A stretch of 6,176 bases of DNA from Aquifex aeolicus (lineage in GTDB: Bacteria; Aquificota; Aquificia; Aquificales; Aquificaceae): the NCBI GenBank assembly GCA_015661465.1, contig DQVZ01000285.1, positions 1-6,176 on the forward strand. Direction: 5' to 3'. Shown in pieces: positions 1-4,657 of the stretch. Within the stretch, counting starts at the first letter, position 1. Every line of letters starts with the position of its first letter. The notes under the pieces are model-generated. The model had not been told where the DNA came from. It saw only the letters and a list, made by a program, of their open reading frames with translations, and ran no database searches. A program made the position numbers and the translations under genes.

Positions 1-576
1 AAGGTTAAGCCACTTAAGGAAGTTGTGAAAATTTCAAATGAGAAAATAGATCCTACTAAGGATCCATATAGAACTAAGAACTTTAGGTATGTTTCAATTG
101 CGAAAATAAGTGAAAGCGGGGAAATCTTCGAGTGGGAAGAGTTTTACGGTTGGCAAGCTCCAAGCAGGGCTAGAATGGTAATAAGGAAAGGAGATATTTT
201 AGTTCCTTCGTTATCAGGAACATTTGATAAAATAGCATTGGTTCCAGAGGAGCTGGACAATCAATTAACTACTACGGGCTGTTTTGTCGTTAGAGCAGTA
301 AAGGATTATCCAGAGTTTTTATTTCTCTTGTTTAGAAGTCCCTTAGTCAAAAGACAATTAGAGCGATTAACCACAGGTGCTATAATGTCAGCAGTTCCAA
401 AGAAAGTATTCGGAGATTTACTTATTCCAGACATTCCAAAAGAGAGGCAACAAGAGATAGTCACTTTAATTAAAGAATATTTCGAACTAAGAAAGGAGGC
501 AAGACATCTCATTCAAAAAGCTATCAGAGAAGTTGAAGGGGCTATTGAAAATGCCTCAAGGTCTAACAGAGAGTAA
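1..576 (+). CDS. Type I restriction-modification specificity (S) subunit-like protein, C-terminal part, 5' end cut by window
   Basis: The reading frame is open from base 1 (the first codons read KVKPLKEVVKIS), so the GTG at 25 is probably not the true start and the gene begins before the window. What is visible (about 190 residues) looks like one target-recognition domain plus the following helix of a Methylase_S protein. It opens with a PLKEVVKIS-type segment, followed by FRYVSIAKIS, then RKGDILVPSLSGTFDKIALVP, then LTTGAIMSAVPKKVFGDLLI and PDIPKERQQEIV. The last 45 or so residues are charged and probably form the coiled-coil spacer. In the family this subunit sets the DNA sequence recognised by HsdM and HsdR; neither partner is visible here. 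It could also be the C-terminal recognition domain of a fused methyltransferase-specificity enzyme, or a half-size S subunit. The family call is fairly sure; completeness cannot be judged. Confidence 0.75.
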   Translation, partial: KVKPLKEVVKISNEKIDPTKDPYRTKNFRYVSIAKISESGEIFEWEEFYGWQAPSRARMVIRKGDILVPSLSGTFDKIALVPEELDNQLTTTGCFVVRAVKDYPEFLFLLFRSPLVKRQLERLTTGAIMSAVPKKVFGDLLIPDIPKERQQEIVTLIKEYFELRKEARHLIQKAIREVEGAIENASRSNRE

Positions 577-609
577 ATTTGAGAGATAATAGAACCCGTA
601 AAATCTGGT

Positions 610-639
610 AAGTATTTAGAGTTATAACTGCCAATACTT
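610..639. repeat. Nested 30-bp palindrome
   Basis: The core AGTTATAACT (620-629) is a perfect 10-bp palindrome. On each side, after a 3-bp unmatched gap (TAG left, GCC right), come perfect 7-bp inverted arms: AAGTATT (610-616) and AATACTT (633-639). Both dyads share the same centre (between 624 and 625), so 24 of 30 positions are symmetric. It begins 34 bp after the stop codon of the S-subunit-like gene. It could be a protein-binding operator, a hairpin at an old mobile-element end, or a weak transcription end. No T-run follows on the plus strand, so a classical terminator is unlikely. Confidence 0.6.
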
Positions 640-737
640 GCAACACCACACTTTCAACACCCTAAGATTTAACAGAGCTAAAAACACTGTAGCATAGAAA
701 TAAATGGAGGGGTTATTGTTGGGAATTTTAGACCATG

Positions 738-1020
738 TCAACTTTTAACCTCCAGCATGGTGTAGAGAGTAATGAAAGAAGCGATCCAACTCCAAACAGC
801 CTCATACTTAGAATTCCAATGAAACCTTCTGTAAAAAAGCTCTCTTTTATCATGCATACCTTTAGCCCCGGTGCTACTTAATACCTACCTTCGCTGTCCA
901 TGAATCTCTCCTATCTTTATCTTGGTTTCGTCCTCATACACCCCGAGAAAACAATATGTATTGATAAACTACCCCTGCTTTCCTGAGAATTCTCGGTTCA
1001 CATTCATACTTCCGAAAATC
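738..1020 (-). pseudogene. Degraded DDE transposase remnant
   Basis: Read on the minus strand, one frame runs from about 968 to a TGA at 738-740. It gives a segment containing VYEDETKIKIGEIHGQRR, then an in-frame TAG (885-887), then RRFHWNSKYEAVWSWIASF and ITLYTMLEVKS. The DETKIKI stretch resembles the first catalytic Asp region of IS6-like and related archaeal/thermophile DDE transposases, and the final Trp-rich segment resembles their C-terminus. Only about 35 codons separate the two, where intact enzymes have roughly 100 or more, so the middle appears deleted. Upstream of the TAG at 969-971 the protein-like sequence shifts to another frame (...YECEPRILRKAGVVYQY). The combination of stop, frameshift and deletion means no functional product. 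Family assignment is tentative, and I could not identify the element's ends or a target duplication. Confidence 0.5.
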
Positions 1021-1074
1021 AGAAAGATACTATGGTAAAAGCTTCATAAGCGAATATCGGTTTATAGGCATAGA

Positions 1075-1515
1075 TTAGTATTTGGCGGTTATGTAATCTG
1101 CTGCACAGGAAGCAGCTATAGCGTCGGGTTTTAAAACGGGTTTCAGACCTTGAGCAAGGACATAACCCACAGCTTCTTTTAGGATTACACTTGAAGCTCT
1201 ACTTTCATCGGGATTTATATCGAGGTGAACTTCAAAATGTCTATTTTCAACTACATCTGCAATCAGGAGTGCATGGTAAACCGCTCTGCTTACTTCCTCC
1301 ATAAGCCTCTGTCTCAAAGAGATAATCTTTTGGGTTTTTTCTACTTTCCAGAAAACTTTCGCTCTGTGTTTTGAACTTAGGTGCACTACAATTACCGTGA
1401 CGAAAACGGTTTTTTCCTTCTGTTGTCTCGAATCACATCCAACGTAAATAGAAGTGTCTTTGTCGGTTTTCTTTATAAAATCTCTAACTTCCTCAATATC
1501 CTTAAAACCGGGCAT
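1075..1515 (-). CDS. DUF458/YkuK-family RNase H-like protein
   Basis: A 146-residue soluble protein, about the usual length for the DUF458 (YkuK) family, which is predicted to have an RNase H-like fold. No in vivo role is firmly established for the family as far as I know. Visible family motifs are YVGCDSRQ (D28), the acidic pair in RLMEEVSRA (E73/E74), HLDINPDESRASS (D99) and KPDAIAASCAADYIT (D131, D140). The spacing of D28, E73/E74, D99 and D140 fits the carboxylate set of RNase H-type nucleases, so metal-dependent nuclease activity is a reasonable inference but unproven. Its ATG (1515-1513) shares one base with the stop codon of the upstream Cys-rich gene, and there is no Shine-Dalgarno sequence, so translation is probably coupled to that gene. 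No clear terminator follows the stop. Confidence 0.8.
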   Translation of the reverse strand: MPGFKDIEEVRDFIKKTDKDTSIYVGCDSRQQKEKTVFVTVIVVHLSSKHRAKVFWKVEKTQKIISLRQRLMEEVSRAVYHALLIADVVENRHFEVHLDINPDESRASSVILKEAVGYVLAQGLKPVLKPDAIAASCAADYITAKY

Positions 1516-1835
1516 TATTTTTCAAAATCAACCTTTTGATACCAGGAAGGTTTAAAGAAAATCCAGTACTTTAAATTTTCCGGACTTCTCCCATAACATA
1601 CCTCACATAAAACTCCATCTTCAACCAGTTTCGAATTATCATCACAACAGTCTGTAAGATTCCAAAATTCATAATTGTCATGGAAAATAAGCTTTCCGCA
1701 TCCTTTGCATTGATAGAGTTTACATCCTTTTTCACTTAAAAAATCCTCTAACGATTTATCTTCAGGAAGAGTATCAACTTCAAAAACGTTTTTTAAGAAT
1801 TCTTTTTGCTTTTCGGAAAGTTCTTTAATCTTCAT
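1515..1835 (-). CDS. Small Cys-rich, probably zinc-binding protein of unknown function
   Basis: 106 residues starting MKIKELSEKQKEFL at the ATG 1835-1833. I do not recognise a named family. The N-terminal third is a charged helix. The centre and C-terminal part carry C38, C43-x2-C46 (QCKGCGKLIFHD), C63-C64 (LTDCCDD) and C77-x2-C80 (LCEVCYG), an arrangement typical of a zinc ribbon or treble-clef fold with possibly a second site. The tail is rich in aromatic residues (YWIFFKPSWYQK). A longer reading from a TTG at 1901 would add a hydrophobic 22-residue extension, but it would run through the putative promoter, so I prefer the ATG. The gene has no Shine-Dalgarno sequence and may be leaderless. 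It is first in an operon with the DUF458 gene, which suggests a nucleic-acid-related role; that is guilt by association only. Confidence 0.7.
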   Translation of the reverse strand: MKIKELSEKQKEFLKNVFEVDTLPEDKSLEDFLSEKGCKLYQCKGCGKLIFHDNYEFWNLTDCCDDNSKLVEDGVLCEVCYGRSPENLKYWIFFKPSWYQKVDFEK

Positions 1836-1842
1836 ACATATA

Positions 1843-1871
1843 AATTTAATTTTAAAAAAACCCTGAGTGAA
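1843..1871 (-). promoter_or_regulatory. Candidate promoter for the Cys-rich/DUF458 operon
   Basis: On the minus strand a weak -35-like TTCACT (1871-1866) lies 17 bp from a -10-like TAAATT (1848-1843). The ATG follows after 7 bp, so transcription would begin at or next to the start codon. That agrees with the absence of any Shine-Dalgarno sequence. Both hexamers match the sigma-70 consensus only 4 of 6. The matching layout on the other strand raises confidence somewhat. Confidence 0.35.
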
Positions 1872-1930
1872 AAAAAGTAAAATAAGGGGAGTATGTGACA
1901 AAATTTGACCTCGCTTAATTTCTCACTCAG
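1863..1930. promoter_or_regulatory. Divergent inverted-repeat element TTTYTCACTCAG, one copy per strand
   Basis: CTGAGTGAAAAA (1863-1874) and TTTCTCACTCAG (1919-1930) are inverted copies matching at 11 of 12 positions, 44 bp apart. Read toward each gene, the element ends 27 bp before the ATG at 1835 on the minus strand and 26 bp before the ATG at 1957 on the plus strand. It therefore sits at equal distance from both divergent genes and overlaps both candidate -35 regions. It may be part of the promoters or a pair of regulator-binding sites. It resembles neither a sigma-54 nor a FliA consensus. Confidence 0.5.
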
Positions 1931-1950
1931 CGTATTACTTGAATTATTAT
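1922..1950 (+). promoter_or_regulatory. Candidate promoter for fliQ-fliR
   Basis: A -10-like TATTAT (1945-1950) ends 6 bp before the fliQ ATG. At 17 bp spacing upstream lies CTCACT (1922-1927), a poor -35 match that is nearly identical to the TTCACT in the mirrored position on the minus strand. The layout would give a leaderless fliQ transcript, in line with the missing Shine-Dalgarno sequence. A TTGACC at 1905-1910 is a better -35 hexamer, but I see no -10 at proper spacing from it. Confidence 0.3.
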
Positions 1951-1956
1951 ATTCCT

Positions 1957-2226
1957 ATGGAGCAAGACTTAATCATTTCTCTCGGACAAAGAGCCCTTGA
2001 AATGACTTTGTTTCTTGCTATGCCCGTGTTATTAGCTACGTTTTTTGTAGGTCTTGCGGTGAGTATTTTTCAAGCAGCCACACAGATACAAGAGATGACA
2101 CTTGCTTATATACCAAAGGTACTTACAGCTTTTCTGGTTATTTTTCTACTCGGAGGATGGATGCTTACTAAGTTAGTCGATTTTGCAAAAGAAATTTTTG
2201 CAAACATTCCCGTATGGATAAAATAA
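1957..2226 (+). CDS. fliQ: Flagellar export apparatus membrane protein FliQ
   Basis: FliQ forms, with FliP and FliR, the helical gate through which flagellar rod, hook and filament subunits are exported. From the ATG at 1957 the protein has 89 residues, the usual FliQ length, and begins MEQDLIISLGQRALEMTL, as FliQ proteins do; a TTG at 1939 would add six atypical residues. Two hydrophobic helices lie at about 16-38 and 55-75, with the highly conserved hairpin SIFQAATQIQEMTLAYIPK (36-54) between them. It overlaps fliR by 13 nt, pointing to co-translation. There is no Shine-Dalgarno sequence ahead of it. fliP is not in this window, so the export-gate genes are split in this genome. Confidence 0.93.
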   Translation: MEQDLIISLGQRALEMTLFLAMPVLLATFFVGLAVSIFQAATQIQEMTLAYIPKVLTAFLVIFLLGGWMLTKLVDFAKEIFANIPVWIK

Positions 2227-2990
2227 TAGATGAAAACTTTCTTATAACTTTACTCTTATCCTACTTCAGAGTAACTACCTTCCTCTTTATGTTTCCATTT
2301 TTTGGTTCAAATTATATACCTCTGAATGTAAGGTTGTTTCTCACTTTTTCTATAGCCTTTGCAATTATTTCTTTTATAGAAATAAAGCCCATAGAGGTAA
2401 AAACTTTTACAGAATTTATTCTCCATGCAATAAGTGAATCTTTGTTCGGTTTTACCGCCGGCTTTATACTCAGATTAATCCTCGATGCATTGCTCATCGC
2501 CGGAGAGATTATAGCTCTTCATACAGGGCTTGGTTTTCTCCAGATGTTTATACCGGGACAACCCCAGATGAGTTTACTTGCTGGATTTTTCTTTCTCTAC
2601 GGGACATTGATATTCCTTGCAATGGGAGGAGCGGAAGTTATTATTCTGTCTTTAGGTGAAAGTTTTATTAACCTACCGATAGGTTCTTTTAATTTATTTA
2701 GTTTAGACCCGGAAGTTTTTCTAAATTTCTTCTACGAGAGCTTTAATTTAGGAGTGAAGGTTTCCCTTCCGGTGTTTTTGAGTGCTTTAATTCTTAACCT
2801 TATATTAGCTGTAGTGAATCGATTTATTCCACAGATGAATGTATTTATGGTAGGACTTCCGCTACAGATTTTAGTAGGACTTACAGTTCTTTTAATTGCC
2901 TTACCCATAATGACTGTTACTATATCAGACCACTTTCTCGATTACTTTGAAATTCTTGTATCCTTTATAAGGGAACTTAAAAAATCATAA
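2214..2990 (+). CDS. fliR: Flagellar export apparatus membrane protein FliR
   Basis: 258 residues, normal for FliR, strongly hydrophobic with about six membrane segments. In the FliP-FliQ-FliR export gate there is one FliR per complex. Family features visible are the N-terminal FPFFGSNYIPLNVR region (28-40), the central GLGFLQMFIPGQPQ, the FLAMGG segment followed by LGESFINLPIG, and the C-terminal block RFIPQMNVFMVGLP (203-216). The ATG lies inside the end of fliQ with no Shine-Dalgarno sequence, so translation probably depends on coupling. This reading does not contain a fused FlhB domain, which some bacteria have. The last 14 nt overlap the end of the convergent thiD gene. The transcription unit appears to be fliQ-fliR only. 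Confidence 0.93.
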   Translation: MDKIIDENFLITLLLSYFRVTTFLFMFPFFGSNYIPLNVRLFLTFSIAFAIISFIEIKPIEVKTFTEFILHAISESLFGFTAGFILRLILDALLIAGEIIALHTGLGFLQMFIPGQPQMSLLAGFFFLYGTLIFLAMGGAEVIILSLGESFINLPIGSFNLFSLDPEVFLNFFYESFNLGVKVSLPVFLSALILNLILAVVNRFIPQMNVFMVGLPLQILVGLTVLLIALPIMTVTISDHFLDYFEILVSFIRELKKS

Positions 2991-3759
2991 TTTCATATCC
3001 TTTCCCTATCTTTACACTGTTATCAATAGCCTCCGTTATGAACTCTTTAGCGGTTTTGACGGCTTCTATTAGCCTAGCTCCCTTTATAAGATTAGCAAGG
3101 ATTGCCGAAGAAAAAACACAACCTGTTCCTCTCGGTTTTTTACCCTCAATTCTTTCAGCTTTGAATTCATAAAAATCCTTTCCATCGTATAAGATATCTA
3201 TAGAAGTTTCTCCTTTCAGATGTCCGCCCTTTATCAAAACATTCTTAGTACCTAATCCTTTTATTATTTTTGCGCATTTATAAACATCCTCTATAGTATT
3301 TATCTTTTTCCCGCACAGTATTTCCGCTTCAGGAACATTAGGTGTAATCAAGTACGTCAGCTTTATAAGTTTCTCCTTAAGAACTTTTATTCCTTCCTCA
3401 TCCAAAAGAGTTTTTCCGGATTTCGAACGAAAAACAGGGTCGAGAATTATGAAATCTAAATTTTTTTCTTTGAAGAAATTATATATTTCTTCGGTTATTC
3501 CGCTATTTGCCAGCATACCTATCTTTACTCCTTGTATATTTATATCCCCGAATAGAGCTTCAAGTTCCTTCCTTACTACTTCGGAAGGTAAAGGAAATAC
3601 CTCGAAAACTTCTTGAGTGTTCTGGACCACGATAGCGGTTATTACAGCTACACCGTAAATACCAAATTTTCTAAAAGTTCGTATATCGGCAAGTACTCCG
3701 GCTCCTCCGCTGTTGTCAAAACCTGCAACTGTAAGAGCAGAAGCAGAAAAAAGCTGCAT
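2977..3759 (-). CDS. thiD: Hydroxymethylpyrimidine/phosphomethylpyrimidine kinase ThiD
   Basis: Cytosolic ribokinase-family enzyme that phosphorylates HMP and then HMP phosphate to supply the pyrimidine half of thiamine. At 260 residues it is a single-domain ThiD with no ThiE fusion. Motifs are AGFDNSGGAGVLADIRTF (12-29), AIVVQNT (42-48), VKIGML (78-83), DPVFRSKSGKTLL (107-119), TPNVPEAEIL, IKGGHL and RGTGCVFSSAI (210-220). The GTGC anion-hole motif has Cys214 where ThiD enzymes have the catalytic Cys. F14 replaces the Thr/Ser more usual in AG(T/S)D, and R210 replaces a frequent His; neither affects the call. It follows the NosL-like gene after 16 nt with no Shine-Dalgarno sequence, so it probably shares that transcript. 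I see no TPP-riboswitch-like sequence ahead of it. Pyridoxal kinase (PdxK/PdxY) is less likely given the GTGC and QNT motifs. Confidence 0.9.
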   Translation of the reverse strand: MQLFSASALTVAGFDNSGGAGVLADIRTFRKFGIYGVAVITAIVVQNTQEVFEVFPLPSEVVRKELEALFGDINIQGVKIGMLANSGITEEIYNFFKEKNLDFIILDPVFRSKSGKTLLDEEGIKVLKEKLIKLTYLITPNVPEAEILCGKKINTIEDVYKCAKIIKGLGTKNVLIKGGHLKGETSIDILYDGKDFYEFKAERIEGKKPRGTGCVFSSAILANLIKGARLIEAVKTAKEFITEAIDNSVKIGKGYEIMIF

Positions 3760-3775
3760 TCTTATATATTTTGGA

Positions 3776-4252
3776 TTAGTGATGACCGCCGTGATGTGTG
3801 TTATGCATACGATGGTGGTTTCTGTGATGCATTCCTGCGTCTAAGTGATTTATATAATCTAAGGTAATATCTTTTAATCTGAAAACCTTTCTATTCTTAG
3901 CAAACTTTTTGGCTTGTACCAAACTCTTAAAGGGAGCTAAATCCATTCCCATAGGTCCTTCATGGATAGGCACGTAATAAGCTTTGGTACCATCTATCCA
4001 TCTACCGGTTTTGAAATCTTTCACCCATATCTCTTTTACCTTATCCTTGTTTTGTAAATAAAATTTCAAAGCGTGCTTAGGAGATTCTGTAAACTTATAA
4101 GTCCCATCATGCATTTTTATTTGCGCATGAAATTTCGTATACTTATAAACTTCCATTCCGCAAACTACACATCTTGCATCTTTAGGAATTTCAATAGGTT
4201 GTGAAAATGCAAAAATGCAAAATACAAAAAGTAAACCCACAAACTTTTTCAT
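3776..4252 (-). CDS. NosL-like exported copper-binding protein with His-rich C-terminal tail
   Basis: 158 residues. Residues 1-17 form a signal peptide (MKK, a hydrophobic core, then AFS before Q18), consistent with signal peptidase I cleavage; C12 lies in the core and does not make a good lipobox. The mature protein has C28-V-V-C31-G-M33, then FHAQIKMHDG, FTESPKHALKFYL, IDGTKAYYVP and GPMGMDLAPF (99-108), the pattern of the NosL family. Characterised NosL proteins bind Cu(I) and help mature nitrous oxide reductase. No nos gene is visible here and the neighbours are a multicopper oxidase and DUF411, so a role in periplasmic copper binding or delivery is more likely. Residues 142-158 carry nine histidines, a tail suited to binding metal ions. 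It has a strong Shine-Dalgarno sequence and lies 20 nt after the DUF411 gene. Confidence 0.78.
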   Translation of the reverse strand: MKKFVGLLFVFCIFAFSQPIEIPKDARCVVCGMEVYKYTKFHAQIKMHDGTYKFTESPKHALKFYLQNKDKVKEIWVKDFKTGRWIDGTKAYYVPIHEGPMGMDLAPFKSLVQAKKFAKNRKVFRLKDITLDYINHLDAGMHHRNHHRMHNTHHGGHH

Positions 4253-4257
4253 GTTTG

Positions 4258-4265
4258 CACCTCCC
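4258..4265 (-). promoter_or_regulatory. Shine-Dalgarno sequence of the NosL-like gene
   Basis: GGGAGGTG on the minus strand, 5 nt before the ATG at 4252. It supports that start and contrasts with the genes at 1075-2990, which have no such signal. Confidence 0.8.
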
Positions 4266-4272
4266 TCTTGGT

Positions 4273-4644
4273 TTATTTGATTAATTCATAGACTTTTTCA
4301 AAGTCTCCTGAGGCACTTTTAACCCCATGCGGAGAATATACACCCTTTGCTTTAGAGTTCATAAGAGCTTTTATCCCTTCTACGGGAACATGTCCTTCAA
4401 TAAACTTTCCATCCTTCATTACCATGGTATGGCAGGAACGTTTATCCACAGGAATTCCGAGCTGTGTCTTTAGTTTTAGGAGCTCTCTATACTCTATCGG
4501 GTTTCTTTTTACCTTAAATCCCTGTTTTTCAAGCTTTTCGAAATACTTATGACAACAACCACAGTTGGGATTATAAAAAGCCTCTATAACCACACTTCCG
4601 AAGCTTAAATAAAAGAAGAGGAAAAAAGGAAAAATTAGCTTCAT
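4273..4644 (-). CDS. DUF411-family exported metal-binding protein
   Basis: 123 residues. A short hydrophobic signal sequence (residues 1-16, ending LSFGS) suggests export or membrane anchoring. The core matches DUF411: FYNPNCGCCHKY with C28, C30 and C31, then IPVDKRSCHTMVMKDG with C71 and H72, and EGHVPVEGIKAL with H85. DUF411 proteins are usually found in copper- or silver-resistance clusters and are thought to bind copper, though the mechanism is not settled. The C-terminal part differs from the usual pattern: where most members have a Met-bearing PGMPxGSPGME-like motif, this one reads YSPHGVKSASGDFEKVYEL (103-121), with His106 and no Met. The start is fixed by an ideal Shine-Dalgarno sequence. 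It begins 13 nt after the oxidase gene's stop and almost certainly shares its transcript. Confidence 0.83.
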   Translation of the reverse strand: MKLIFPFFLFFYLSFGSVVIEAFYNPNCGCCHKYFEKLEKQGFKVKRNPIEYRELLKLKTQLGIPVDKRSCHTMVMKDGKFIEGHVPVEGIKALMNSKAKGVYSPHGVKSASGDFEKVYELIK

Positions 4645-4650
4645 CTCTAC

Positions 4651-4657
4651 ACCTCCT
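4651..4657 (-). promoter_or_regulatory. Shine-Dalgarno sequence of the DUF411 gene
   Basis: AGGAGGT on the minus strand, 6 nt before the ATG at 4644 and directly following the TAA of the oxidase gene (4660-4658). It fixes the DUF411 start and suggests efficient reinitiation. Confidence 0.85.

Larger units (their letters stand above)
577..1074. other. Gene-free interval with palindrome and decayed transposase-like sequence
   Basis: No intact open reading frame with recognisable protein features is present on either strand in these roughly 500 bases. The left part holds a nested palindrome (610-639) followed by a direct repeat of CAACACC (641-647 and 655-661, period 14). From about 1020 down to 738 the minus strand encodes fragments resembling a DDE transposase, broken by stops and a frame change. 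The region separates a restriction-type gene from a housekeeping-like operon and looks like an eroded mobile-element site. I found no tRNA fold and no convincing terminator. Confidence 0.6.

Noticed and set aside
306..512. 68-codon minus-strand frame inside the S-subunit-like gene
   Set aside because: It is fully antisense to a frame with clear family motifs and has no features of its own.
641..661. CAACACC direct repeats as a CRISPR or iteron array
   Set aside because: There are only two 7-bp copies with a 7-bp gap, too few and too short for a CRISPR array, and no replication gene is nearby.
1836..1901. Upstream extension of the Cys-rich protein from a TTG at 1901 (hydrophobic, signal-like)
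   Set aside because: It needs a TTG start, covers the mirrored element and candidate promoter, and would send a probable cytosolic zinc protein outside. The internal ATG at 1835 fits better.
1939..1956. TTG start for fliQ adding six residues
   Set aside because: The ATG at 1957 gives the canonical 89-residue FliQ with the normal N-terminus and sits in register with the mirrored promoter layout.
1836..1956. Sigma-54 or FliA (sigma-28) flagellar promoter ahead of fliQ
   Set aside because: I find neither the GG...GC pair of sigma-54 sites nor a GCCGATAA-like -10 of sigma-28 at proper spacing.
2312..2497. 61-codon minus-strand frame inside fliR
   Set aside because: It is antisense to a conserved membrane protein and has no start signal or recognisable product.
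3760..3850. TPP riboswitch ahead of thiD
   Set aside because: thiD begins 16 nt after the NosL-like coding sequence, leaving no room for the aptamer, and no THI-box-like segment was seen.
3613..3867. 84-codon open frame on the plus strand across the thiD/NosL-like junction
   Set aside because: It lies antisense to two well-supported genes, and its protein is low-complexity Ser/Tyr/Asp-rich with no recognisable motif, as expected of a shadow frame.
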